Shown here piece by piece: positions 38,001 to 52,200 of a stretch of 64,000 nt of DNA; positions within the stretch are counted from its first letter, which is position 1, and each line of letters begins with the position of its first letter. The notes under the pieces are model-generated. The model was not told the DNA's origin. It ran no database searches and worked only from the letters and a program-made list of their open reading frames with translations. The stretch comes from Streptomyces sp. NBC_01294 (GTDB taxonomy: Bacteria; Actinomycetota; Actinomycetes; Streptomycetales; Streptomycetaceae): NCBI RefSeq assembly GCF_035917235.1, contig NZ_CP108423.1:1860001-1924000 (forward strand). Direction: 5' to 3'. A program made the translations under genes and the position numbers.

Positions 38001-39515
38001 CGTCGAGCACGTCAAGAGCGGAGAGGCGGGAGTCGGGCGACTCGGCGATCGCTCGCAGCAGCCGGCCGAAGTGGCGACCGAGACGCTCCACGGTCGGCGC
38101 GTCGAAAAGGGCCGTCGGGTAGAGGAATTCGCCGTCCAGCGATCCGTCCGGTCGCTCGGTCATCAGCAACGTCAGGTCGAATCGGGCTGATTTGACGCCG
38201 ATGGGGAACTCGCTCATGGTCAATCCGGGCAGCGTGGCCTCGAAGGAACCGCTGCTGCGCAGCCCGAGCATCACCTGGAACAGCGGGCTGCGCGACAGGT
38301 CGCGCTCCGGCGCCAGTTCCTTGACCAGATGTTCGAACGGCACCTCCTGGTGGACCAGGGCGTCCGAGACCGTCTCCCGCGCGGTGGCGAGCAGGTCGCG
38401 GAAGACCGGGTCACCCTCCCACGTACTGCGCAGCACCAGCGTGTTGACGAAGAAGCCCACGAGGTTCGCGACCTCGGGCCGGCCGCGGCCCGCGACGGGC
38501 GAGCCGACGCTGATGTCGCGCTCTCCGGTGTAGCGGTACAGCAGCACGTTGAACGCGGCGAGCAGTACGGCGTACAGGGTCGCGTCCTGCTCGCGGCCGA
38601 TCTCGCGCAGCTTTCCGGCGAGTTCCGCGTCCACCCGGAACGGCCGCATCTCGCCGGACCAGTCCCGCCGTGCCGGTCGCGACCGGTCGGTGGGCAGCTC
38701 CAGCGGAGCCGCACCGGTCAGCCGCTCACGCCAGTGGACCAGTGCGTCCTGGTAGCTGCGTCGCTCGGTCAGGGTCTCGCGCTCCCAGGCCGCGTAGTCG
38801 GCGTACTGGACGGCCAGCGGAGGCAGCGGGGAGGGGCGGCCCTCGATCCGCGCCTGGTAGAGGCCGCGCAGCTCGCGCAGCAGTACGTCGATGGACCAGC
38901 CGTCGAGCGCGATGTGGTGACAGGCGACGACCAGCACGTGGTCGTCCGCGGCCAGCCTCACCAGCCGCAGCCGGGCCGGCCAGTCGTGCTCCAGCGTGAA
39001 CGGCCGCAGGGTCTCCTCGACCGCGAACGCGTGGGCACGTGCCTCGCGGTCGGCCTCGGGCACGTCCGTGAAGTCGACCAGCTCGTAGTCGCCCGGGCCG
39101 GCCGGGTCGATGATCTGCACGGGCTCGCCACCGACCGTGCCGTACCGGGTGCGCAGCACCTCGTGCCGCTCCACCACCTCGGCCCAGGCCTGGCGCCACG
39201 CGTCCTCGTCCAGGGCTCCGCGTATGCGCAGTGCGAGCGGCACCAGGTACTCGGCGGTGTCCGGGTCGAGCCGGTCGAGCAGCCACAGCCGGCGCTGCCC
39301 GTAGGACAACGGGAGCGGCTTGTCGCGGTCGGCGCGCGGTATCCCGGTGCGGCGGCTCCTGCCGCCACCCGCCAGGCGCCGGCGCAGCAGTTGCTCGCGC
39401 AGCGCGGCGGCGTTCGCGGTGGCGCCGGTGGAGTCCGCGGTGGCGCCGGTGGCCGACTCGGCGGCCGGTCCACCGACGGCCCCGGTTCCGGCAGGCGGGT
39501 TCGTCTGGCCGGTGC

Positions 39516-39519
<4 letters not shown>
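26041..39519 (-). CDS. Four-module NRPS (C-A-T)x4-TE
   Basis: The 4492-aa synthetase has, by approximate residue: C 66-500 (HHIALDG at about 201), A 520-1050, T (Ser about 1082); C 1130-1560, A 1595-2050, T (about 2110); C 2165-2600, A 2620-3110, T (about 3170); C 3235-3660, A 3690-4160, T (about 4220); thioesterase 4265-4492 (GWSSG, DPLAD, GSHED). C domains 2 to 4 carry CHPVLEG, CHAVLDG and CHAILEG instead of HHXXXDG. Aligning A domains by eye to GrsA gives D-V-W-N-V-A-M-V-H (Thr-like), D-I-L-Q-L-G-V-I-W (Gly), D-M-P-K-V-G-E-V-G and D-M-P-K-A-G-E-V-A (no firm call). There are no epimerase or methylase domains. The ATG overlaps the stop of the first NRPS gene. It adds residues 3 to 6 and releases the peptide. 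Confidence 0.95.
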
Positions 39520-44456
<4,937 letters not shown>

Positions 44457-44472
44457 TGCTCCTTCAGCTGGG

Positions 44473-44691
44473 TCAGGAAGCGGTCTGCTCGGCCATCCGG
44501 CGGCGCAGGCTCAGGGGTCGCATGTCGGTCCACACCTCGGCGATGTGGGCGAGGCACGCCTCGTGGGTGCCCTCGAAGCCCTCGGCGCGCCAGCCGGCCG
44601 GAAGTTCCCTGTCGGCCCACCAGAGCGAGTACTGCTCCTCGTCGTTGAGCACGACCCGGTGGGTGGTGGTTGCGTCGTTCACGGCGCTCAT
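44473..44691 (-). CDS. MbtH-like protein
   Basis: The 72-aa protein carries the MbtH signature NDEEQYSLWWADRELPAGW and WTDMRPLSLRRRM. MbtH-like proteins bind NRPS adenylation domains and are needed for their solubility or activity. The ATG at 44691 has GAGGAG 6 nt upstream. It is the first gene of the NRPS operon, 16 bp before the first NRPS start, and lies behind a SARP-type promoter. Confidence 0.95.
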   Translation of the reverse strand: MSAVNDATTTHRVVLNDEEQYSLWWADRELPAGWRAEGFEGTHEACLAHIAEVWTDMRPLSLRRRMAEQTAS

Positions 44692-44775
44692 CAGCACTCC
44701 TCGTTGATGGAGTCGGGTGTTTCGGGTGATGGACGGTGGGTACGACTGCGCAAGGAGCACAGCTGTACTCGAAGG

Positions 44776-44807
44776 AATATTCGGCCGCCCCCTATATCCC
44801 GCCTATA
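44776..44807 (-). promoter_or_regulatory. SARP-type promoter of the MbtH-NRPS operon
   Basis: Read leftward, TATAGGC (44807-44801) and TATAGGG (44796-44790) are separated by 4 bp, an 11-bp period. Eight bp later comes AATATT (44781-44776), a plausible -10. The leader to the MbtH start would be about 80 nt. This is the clearest of the four boxes. Confidence 0.7.
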
Positions 44808-45100
44808 CGGCGTGAGCCGGGCCGTGCCTCCGGTGCGCCGGAGTGGGGCGCCGCGCCCGCTCCCCGGCCTTCCCTCGTCGCCGATTCCCGGGACCCGGGT
44901 CGCAGCGGAACCGCTGCGCCTCCTGGCGAAGCCCCCGGTCAACGGCCGGAGGACGGCGACCCGTCGAGGCCGCCGCGGACCACCACCCCGGTTATCGCCG
45001 CTTCTTCGGCCTACGGCGCGCGGGAATTCCCCGGCGAGGGCCGCGATCGGCGGCCTCACGCGGAGGTCACCGCGTCTCACCGCGCTGCTCACATCGGAGT

Positions 45101-45132
45101 TATGGGGCCGGTATAGGGCTCGCGGGCAGGGT
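45101..45132 (+). promoter_or_regulatory. SARP-type promoter of the LOG-family gene
   Basis: Rightward, TATGGGG (45101-45107) and TATAGGG (45112-45118) are separated by 4 bp. Eight bp later comes CAGGGT (45127-45132), a weak -10. The leader to the ATG at 45191 would be about 50 nt. Confidence 0.55.
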
Positions 45133-45190
45133 CCCCCTCCGACAGACGCGGCCCGACCGCGGGCCGACCACCGCAGCAGTGGAGAGGTAC

Positions 45191-45775
45191 ATGTCCCATA
45201 CCGTGCAACACCCCCAGCGTGTCGCCGTGTTCTGCGGGGCCAGGCCGGGCCGCGCAGCGCACCACACCGACCTCGCGTACGCCTTCGGCCAGGCGCTCGG
45301 TGCCCGCGGCCTCGGGCTGGTCTACGGAGCCGGCGGTGTCGGCGTGATGGGCGCGGTCGCCGACGGGGCCCTCGCCGCCGGCGCGGCCGTCACCGGCGTG
45401 ATCCCGCACGATCTGCACGAGCGCGAGCGCCCCGACAAGGCCCGCGGCGAGATCTTCGTGGTCCGCAGCATGCACGAGCGCAAGGCGCGGATGTACCGGC
45501 TCGCCGAGGCCTTCGCCGTCCTGCCCGGCGGCTACGGCACCCTGGACGAGCTCATGGAGGTCGCCACCTGGAACCAGCTCGGCCTCCACGACAAGCCGAT
45601 CGTCCTGGTCAACGCGCGCGGCTTCTTCGACCCCTTGATCGCCCTGCTCGACCACCTGGTGGCCGAGGGCTTCATGTCGGCCCGCGACCGCTCTCTCATC
45701 CAGGCGGGAACGGGCATCGAGGAATGCCTCGACCTGCTGCGCGTCCACACCCGCACGGCCGTGGCCACGGCCTGA
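45191..45775 (+). CDS. LOG-family (TIGR00730-type) Rossmann-fold nucleotide hydrolase
   Basis: The 194-aa protein has the LOG family motifs YGAGGVGVMGAVADGAL and PGGYGTLDELMEV, the latter being the PGGXGT signature with catalytic Glu. Family members (lonely guy proteins) release ribose 5-phosphate from cytokinin or other nucleoside monophosphates. The start is an ATG with GGAGAGG 4 nt before it. It is divergent from the NRPS operon and behind a matching SARP-type box, so it may be a member of the cluster regulon. Its role in the pathway is unclear, perhaps nucleotide-derived substrate handling or an unrelated housekeeping function. Confidence 0.9.
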   Translation: MSHTVQHPQRVAVFCGARPGRAAHHTDLAYAFGQALGARGLGLVYGAGGVGVMGAVADGALAAGAAVTGVIPHDLHERERPDKARGEIFVVRSMHERKARMYRLAEAFAVLPGGYGTLDELMEVATWNQLGLHDKPIVLVNARGFFDPLIALLDHLVAEGFMSARDRSLIQAGTGIEECLDLLRVHTRTAVATA

Positions 45776-45813
45776 CGCCCCGCCGGTCCCGTCGACCGTC
45801 ACCAACAGCAAAG

Positions 45814-45856
45814 GCCGCCTCCCCCACCGGGCTGTAACCCTGGCGCGGGAGGCGGC
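45814..45856 (+). terminator. Terminator after the LOG gene
   Basis: GCCGCCTCCC (45814-45823) pairs perfectly with GGGAGGCGGC (45847-45856) around a 23-nt loop, 39 bp after the LOG stop codon. Confidence 0.6.
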
Positions 45857-45908
45857 TCTCGTACGGACGATCCCTCAGCACATGCGTCGAGCGTGCGTCA
45901 CACGCACG

Positions 45909-46295
45909 TCACGAGCGAAAGGAATCACCCTCAACGCGCACGGCGCCCCTCATGCGCACCTCCCTCAACGGCAGCTCAGGCACCCTTCGCGCGATCGGCT
46001 CCAGGATCACCCGGTGAGGGCGAGTCCGCAGGCGGGTATGCGCTGCGGCAGGGTAGTCGGCCGCTGTGTGGCACCAGGGCAGGCACGGAACGCGACGCAG
46101 CAGTGTGGAGGCGAGACGCAAACCGCCCCAGTCGAAGTCGCCGTGATGGTGGAGCGAGGTTCCGCCCTGACGCAGGTTGCACAGAAGGGTCAGGGTGGCT
46201 GCCTGCGGATGGCTCTGGAGGAACACCAGCGGGACGGAGCCAGCATCGTGGATGTCGGCCGCACCGACAGGCCGGGCAAGCGCCAGACCTCCTGT
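45909..46295 (-). pseudogene. Remnant of a DUF2399 (TIGR02679 / Toprim-like) protein gene
   Basis: A leftward open frame begins right after the stop codon of the pPIWI-RE gene and runs about 129 codons. It reads HHHGDFDWGGLRLAS and PWCHTAADYPAAA, which match the core of DUF2399 domains (Toprim-like, found in TIGR02679 and Wadjet JetD proteins). The region before it (AGSVPLVFLQSHPQAATL) also fits the family, but the several hundred N-terminal residues of a full protein are absent, and the C-terminus is basic and unlike the family. A strong AGGAGGT lies just after the pPIWI-RE stop, yet no ATG/GTG follows at proper spacing; the first in-frame start is a GTG at 46226. Most likely a decayed or truncated neighbour. 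Confidence 0.6.
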
Positions 46296-49250
46296 TCACT
46301 CGTGCTCTCTTTCCTCCGCAGGTTCGCCTTCGGCGAGCATCGGCAGGACATATGCCTGTGCGAGGCTGGCCAGGTGCAGGGGGAGGGGGAGAGACAGCGG
46401 TGCCGGGTAGTCCGGTGCCTGACGCAGCTGGTGCATCGCCAGGGCGATCGCCTCTGGGGCATCCGGTTTCCGCCCCACGTGATCCAGGGTTTCGGACTCC
46501 GTGTGGCATCCCAGCACAGCGATCTCGACAAGCGTCGGGTTCCAGGCTCCTGTCCCGGCCTGAGAGGTGAGGTGTCCGGCAGCATTGACGCGGGTGGCGA
46601 GCCTGTCGAGGGCGGGCGAGATCGCGTGCGTCCCGGGACGCTCCGTGGTGCTGTAAAAGATCCGCTCTTGTTCCGAGCACCGCTCATCGTCCGTGACCGG
46701 CAGGGCCCAGAAGCCCGCCGGTTGCCCGTGTGCCTTCCCGGGTTCGGCCAAACCCCACCACTGTGCAGTCTCGCGGCCCACGCGGCCTCGAATCCGTACC
46801 AGGCGCAGCTCATCGTCGAGGCGACCGGCACCCGCGTGCCCTGTCGTGAGCAGATCTCGGACGATCTGGCCGTCCTGCAGCCATGGCCAGTGCGATCTGC
46901 TGTTCTGGGCGTGTGCGATGAGAACCGTCGGGCGCCCCCGCAGTGAGTGCAGCACGCGCTGAAGGAAACTCGCGGTCTCCCGGCGTTGCCGCGCCAAGTT
47001 CGATCGCCGTTCCTGGGAGGTCACACGGGAGTCCTCTGCGCCTCCTTCATCGGGTTGTCCTGGGATGAGCTGATCTGGTTCCAAGTAGGCATCCGGATCG
47101 ATCTCGGCCTTCTGTACCAGGTGGAGAAGGAAGCTGGGGTAGGGGATCCAGTCGCAGGCATCGTCATCCCAGCCACGTACGACGGCCAGGCCCTCGCTCC
47201 CCGACAACGGGGAGACGAGCACAGCGATCGGCAGATGCTTCGACAGCCGCGTCGGGCCGTCCTTGCGCCGCTTCACCATCCACAGCGCGGCATACTCCAG
47301 CTCCTCAGGGAGATCACCGCCGAGTGTGTGCTGGGGCAGGACACGTACGCCCAATTGCCGCAACCCATCGAGCCAGCCGTTGTGGACACGGTGATCCAGA
47401 CTCTCGACATTCTTGATCTGCCAGTCGTCGGACGGCGTGACGACGAACTGGGTGAGGAGCCCGGCATCGGCGCAGCCGAGCCGGACAGCGAACTTCGGGT
47501 CTGTCTCAGCCGGTCGGAAGGTGGTGCGGTGCGCGATCTCGACCATGGCCAGCCCAGGACGAGTCGGGTCGAAACCGTCCTGGCGCAGCCATGTACAAAG
47601 CTCACGTCGGCGTGCAGCGATGGCGGCGGCGATGCGGGCGCCCTTGCCTTCGATCGACTCGTCGAGAACGAGACGATCGCCCAACCCGTTGATCAGTGGC
47701 AGGCAGCGCACGCGCAGGGTCAGCTCGGGCGTCCGCCACTCCAGGACGGCTGGTGCACCCGGACGCGCCTCGTCGAAAGTCCGGTCTGAAAGACCTCTGG
47801 CTCCGGCGCCACCGTCGCCGTCCAGGCCGAAGGCCTGAGCGAAGGCCACAACCGCCTGGCGCCGAAGCTCTGCGGTCTGCCACAACAGTCTGGCCTCCAC
47901 GACGGAGCCGCCCTGTCCCGCATCCGGCCCCGTGACACGGGACAGGGCGGCGAGTGTGGTTCGCCTCTGCACCGCTGCGCGCAATTCCTCTGCCTTCTTG
48001 TCGGCGTCGCCTCTCGGCTTCGGCCGCCGGTTCGCCGGGGCTCCGATGCCCCGGCCTCGGCCGCGCACCAGGTCGGGAACCCGTGTCAGTCCGTCGGGCA
48101 ATGCCTGCTCCGCCCATTCGGTGAGCTGAGAGCGCTGATGCGGCATGAGGCCGGGACCCACCTCGTGGACGCCCATCCGCGTGCTGTGAACCACCGCGGC
48201 CTGGACAGCACGCCCTTCCCCGATCCAGGTGGCGGGTTCCGAGAGCAGCTGATCCGGGTCGGGGAAGACCCCCGCGATACTGAGCCGGCGGAGGATCCCC
48301 GCCGGATCGTTCTCGGCCCAGGCGAACCGGTCGGACTCACGTTCACGCCTCAGGCGGGCGAGGGCGTAGCGCTCCGTGATGGGTGCCCCGGGCAGCCAGG
48401 GAATCCTCGGCTGGAGATACACCGTGGTGGCCTCGCGATACGGGAGGTGCAGGCGCCTGCTTTCCGCTTTCGGATGGGTGGCCCAGCGGCGCACGCCCCA
48501 GTGCAGGTGCAGTCGCGGCCGCGGATCCAGCGGTGTCGTCTGCAAGGAGACGTTCAGAACGATCGAGAACCACCAGTCCTTGCGCTTGATGGTGCGGCAC
48601 ACGGGCTGGGACATCAGTTCCGCACCCTGGTCGCGGGGCCCCCGGGGGAGCGCACGGAAACGCAGCTCGCCTCCCTCGAAAGGGAAGGGGTCCAACGTGA
48701 GGATCCTGCGCGCCAGCGTGTCGGTGGCCAGGTGGAACTGCCGCGGCTCCGGCGCTGCGGTACCGCCCGCCGTGACGGGCGTGTCCAGCAGGCCCACACC
48801 GGAGATCGTTTCCCACGCCGGAAGGTGCTGCTTCAGCTTGGCGCTGCAACGAAGCAGCTGAGACCGGAAGCCGGGATCGTCCTCGGCCGCTCCTTTGGGG
48901 CCAAGCGTACGCAGCCAGGCGTCCAGCAGTTTCTCCAGCGAGCTCCCCGGAAGCGGGTCAGGCACCTCAGCCGGCGCATACATCCAGAAGTCTTCTACGG
49001 GCAGGGGCTCTCCACCCACGGAGGGCCGCGGTCGAGGACGGATGAGAACGTCGGGTGCGAGGGTCTGCAACACACCGTCCAGCCGCCGGGTCGGGAGGAC
49101 CTTGTGCCGTGCCTCCTCCGGCCGTCCGTGATTGTGCAGCTCCAGCAGGCCCTGCTGCCAGTGCTCCGGAAACCGGAATGCACGGAAGTCCGCGGTCCAT
49201 GCTGCCCCGGGCGCCAGGTGATAGGCAGCCCTGCGGATCTTCTTGTACAT
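46296..49250 (-). CDS. pPIWI-RE family protein (prokaryotic Argonaute/PIWI-like, R-E type)
   Basis: The 984-aa protein matches the pPIWI-RE family: an N-terminal domain (VYLQPRIPWLPGAPI region), a middle domain, and a C-terminal RNase H/PIWI-like domain from about residue 560 (AMVEIAHR, DPKFAVRLGCADAGLLTQFV). The conserved Arg region (LVRIRGRVGRETAQWWG, near 817) and the conserved Glu (PTLVEIAVL, near 903) that name the family are both present. In the published prediction these proteins act with a DinG-type helicase and a restriction-endonuclease-fold protein against invading DNA, perhaps at RNA-DNA hybrids. The ATG at 49250 shares one base with the helicase stop (TGATG) and has GGAGG 7 nt upstream, which favours it over the in-frame Met six codons earlier. 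Confidence 0.85.
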   Translation of the reverse strand: MYKKIRRAAYHLAPGAAWTADFRAFRFPEHWQQGLLELHNHGRPEEARHKVLPTRRLDGVLQTLAPDVLIRPRPRPSVGGEPLPVEDFWMYAPAEVPDPLPGSSLEKLLDAWLRTLGPKGAAEDDPGFRSQLLRCSAKLKQHLPAWETISGVGLLDTPVTAGGTAAPEPRQFHLATDTLARRILTLDPFPFEGGELRFRALPRGPRDQGAELMSQPVCRTIKRKDWWFSIVLNVSLQTTPLDPRPRLHLHWGVRRWATHPKAESRRLHLPYREATTVYLQPRIPWLPGAPITERYALARLRRERESDRFAWAENDPAGILRRLSIAGVFPDPDQLLSEPATWIGEGRAVQAAVVHSTRMGVHEVGPGLMPHQRSQLTEWAEQALPDGLTRVPDLVRGRGRGIGAPANRRPKPRGDADKKAEELRAAVQRRTTLAALSRVTGPDAGQGGSVVEARLLWQTAELRRQAVVAFAQAFGLDGDGGAGARGLSDRTFDEARPGAPAVLEWRTPELTLRVRCLPLINGLGDRLVLDESIEGKGARIAAAIAARRRELCTWLRQDGFDPTRPGLAMVEIAHRTTFRPAETDPKFAVRLGCADAGLLTQFVVTPSDDWQIKNVESLDHRVHNGWLDGLRQLGVRVLPQHTLGGDLPEELEYAALWMVKRRKDGPTRLSKHLPIAVLVSPLSGSEGLAVVRGWDDDACDWIPYPSFLLHLVQKAEIDPDAYLEPDQLIPGQPDEGGAEDSRVTSQERRSNLARQRRETASFLQRVLHSLRGRPTVLIAHAQNSRSHWPWLQDGQIVRDLLTTGHAGAGRLDDELRLVRIRGRVGRETAQWWGLAEPGKAHGQPAGFWALPVTDDERCSEQERIFYSTTERPGTHAISPALDRLATRVNAAGHLTSQAGTGAWNPTLVEIAVLGCHTESETLDHVGRKPDAPEAIALAMHQLRQAPDYPAPLSLPLPLHLASLAQAYVLPMLAEGEPAEEREHE

Positions 49251-52200
49251 CAGTTGCCTCCGTTGCAAAGGGCCTCGTACAAGGGCCTGTAGAGCAACTT
49301 GACGAGAGCGGGGTCAGCCGGGTCAGGGAAGGCCGTGGGATCGGTCTCAGGTGCGAAGTAGGGGGCCAGCACGTCTCTCAGCCGCAACAGGAGACCCGGG
49401 TCGCTCAGCCAGCGCGGAAGCCGCCCCGGCGAAACGGACCGGGTCCGCTCGGCGGCGAGCCGTGGCGCGAAGGCCGCGTCGACGAACACGACCCGCGCCG
49501 GCACCCCACCCCGCACCAGTCGCCCGATCACCTGCCAGATGGTCACGAGCTGGTCCCAAGCGAAGGACACCTTCTCCGCATCGGACAGCGCGGAGTAGAC
49601 ATAACGGCGCGACAACAGGTGCCGCCAGACTCCGCGCGCGGCAGTTCTGAAGTCACTTCCGGCCGTGTCAAGGTCTGCCGCCTTGCTCACCAGCTCAGTG
49701 AACGTGCCCTGAGTGAGGCCGGAGTGGTCGCGCACGAACCGGGTGGCCCAGTCGTTGACCGCGAACACCGCAAGGAAGAGGTCATCGGGGCGTGGGTGGG
49801 GACGCACCAGGAAGAACACGGTGCCGAACGCGGCTACACGCTCCTCACCGGGGCGTTGTGGGACTGTGAGGATGTTGTGCCCACGCTCGATGGCGAGCAT
49901 CGGCGCCACCAGCACTTCGGCATCCAGATCATCGGCAAACGAGGCCAGGTCACCTCGACGCACCGCACCGGCGTGAGGGGTCGCGCCGCCGTTGACGAGG
50001 TCGTCAGTGCTCTGCAGTTCCGCGTCATCCGCGGCGAGAACACGGACCCTTCCCCTCCAACGGGGGATCTCTTGAAGGAGTTCCGCCGTTGCGGAAGCCT
50101 CCCGGTAGCTGCCCACGAGGAGGAGGGCCCGTCGACGGCGCTCGTCCTTGATCTGGGCGAGTTCACGCTGGAGCGGGCCGGCGCCGCCGTCCTGGCCGGG
50201 TCGAGCGAGCTTGTGCACCAGCATGCGGAGGACGTCTGCCCGCTTCTCGGGGGGCTGCCCTGACAAGCGAATCGGCCGACCTGCGTCGTCGTACTGGAAC
50301 TCGGTACGGAACACAGTCTTCCGGATCGCGTCCAGCGCTTGCGGCTGCGGCTTGAGTACGACGTTGACGGGTGCCAGCACATGAGCGCGCGTCGAGGTCC
50401 CTGCCCAACTGGTGCCGGACATGAGAAGGACGTGCGGGCCGGGCAACCGCCGCTCCGGCACCGCACCCAATCGGGGAAGGGTCAGCAGCAGCTCACGCCC
50501 TACGCCGGCGCAGCGGAAGAAGCGCAGAGTGCCGGTGCGGCGTCCTTCGCGGTCACCAACGGCAGGGCGCTCCTCCAGCAAGTACTGGAATCCGATCACA
50601 TTGCCCATGGGCGCCTCGGGCAGCAGAGGCGCGTAGTCCAGTGGCGGCCTCCGAGTCAGTTCATGACCGCCCGGATCGAGCCGCAGGGCCGCTTCGACTT
50701 GAGGCCAAAGAAATGTGACCCGGTCCAGGCGCTGATGCAGGGCGGCGAGGATGAGGGTGAACTCCAGTCGTTGAGCGTTGGTCTCCAGCCATTCCTCGGT
50801 GAACGGGGTGTCCTCCGCGGGGACATCGCGATCGGCCGGGCGCTTCAGCATCGAGCGCTGCTCTCGGTCCGGCGCACCTTCGAGCAGACTCTCCAGAAGA
50901 GCACGGACCCGGCGCCGCGTGTGCTTCTCATTCAGAGTGTGCAGAAGATCCTGGGCCAGGTCGGCGAGGGAGTCGGCGGCTGTCGCGTAAGGCCCTCGAT
51001 CGCCGAGAGGGTCGTCCCGGAACGTGTCGAAGAACCTGGTCACCTCCTCACGACGCGCGGCCCAAGGTTCAGTGGCTACCGGAGGGGCGTCACCGGGCCC
51101 CGGTCCAAGCCCCTCATCGTCTGCGTAGAGCTCGACTTCGTCCTCGATGTCCTGATCGAAGTCGAGTTTCCGCACGGTCCGGGCCGGGTGTGGCGGGTAC
51201 CAGGCGTGGAGCAACTTCTCCTGGAGGGTCCAGGCACTGAAGTAGTCGATCTGCACCCAGTCCCGCAGCCTCTTGTCGCTGATGAGCATCGCGTAGAGTC
51301 TGTCGGCTGCCGAGCCGACGACGTCCAGGGCGGCGGACCAACGCTCGACATCCCGTTCGGACAACTGCAGTCGGCCCTGCCGGGCCAGTTCGGCGATCTC
51401 GTGGGTCTGGAGTTGATCGAGCCAGGATTCCGGTCCTGTGCTGACCAAGGTCGCCGAAGGTGCGAACATCTGGTCGAGTTGCATCTGGACCCGGTCGGCT
51501 TCGTCCACGATCACGATGTCACTGCGCAGGCACGCCAGCTCCAGGTAGCGCAGGCGTTCTGCGTTGAGCTGTCGGGGCACTGCCGTCTGGAGAAGACTCG
51601 AGGGATTCGCCACCCAGATCAGCGCATCCACGAGGTCCCGAGCCGGTGCATGGCGCGGGCATGCACTCCAGATCGGACAGGCGTGCGGATTGCGCAATTC
51701 CTCGGTCTCCGAGGTCACATCCGGGCTCGTGGGCTGTGCGCCACGGGCATGCACCAGTTCCCGAGTGGCCCGCACAATCGCGGACTCGTCCGGCGCTACC
51801 TCCTGCGTGCGCACAGGGTGCAGTCGGTCGCACGGCGCATCGGCATGGCGCAGTGGCTCCGACACGTCCAGCCCCCGCAACGCGTCCAGTGGACAGGCTG
51901 AGCTCAGATGGGCGAAGGCGCGGCTGGTGTGGGTGAGGAGGGAGTGCTGACCTCGGGCCGCGAGCCGCCTGTGCAGCCGTTGGGCGTGCTGCTGACGGGT
52001 GGTGCCCCCCTGCACGAGCCCCGCACGAAGACCCAGGCCCCGGAACAGCTCAGTCAGCACGAGCTGCTCGGCGACGTCCCCGACGACGAGCGTGGTGCGC
52101 ATCCCCTTCTGATGGGCCCACACCGCCACGAGGATCATCAACGTCGATTTGCCGGCGCCGACCATGCCCACGAGATGCGTGAGCTGATCAAGCCTGAGCG

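Larger units (their letters stand above)
44692..45190. other. Divergent promoter region between MbtH and LOG genes
   Basis: This 499-bp stretch holds no convincing gene: the open frames in it lack ribosome sites and look like random GC-rich translation. It contains two SARP-type boxes facing away from each other, one near each flanking gene. The middle 200 bp shows nothing recognisable. Confidence 0.7.

Noticed and set aside
44691..45092. Leftward open frame upstream of MbtH
   Set aside because: Low-complexity Arg/Gly-rich translation covering the SARP promoter region; no ribosome site and no homology recognised.
45882..46946. Rightward open frame across the DUF2399 remnant and pPIWI-RE end
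   Set aside because: The opposite strand shows recognisable DUF2399 and pPIWI-RE motifs; this frame does not.
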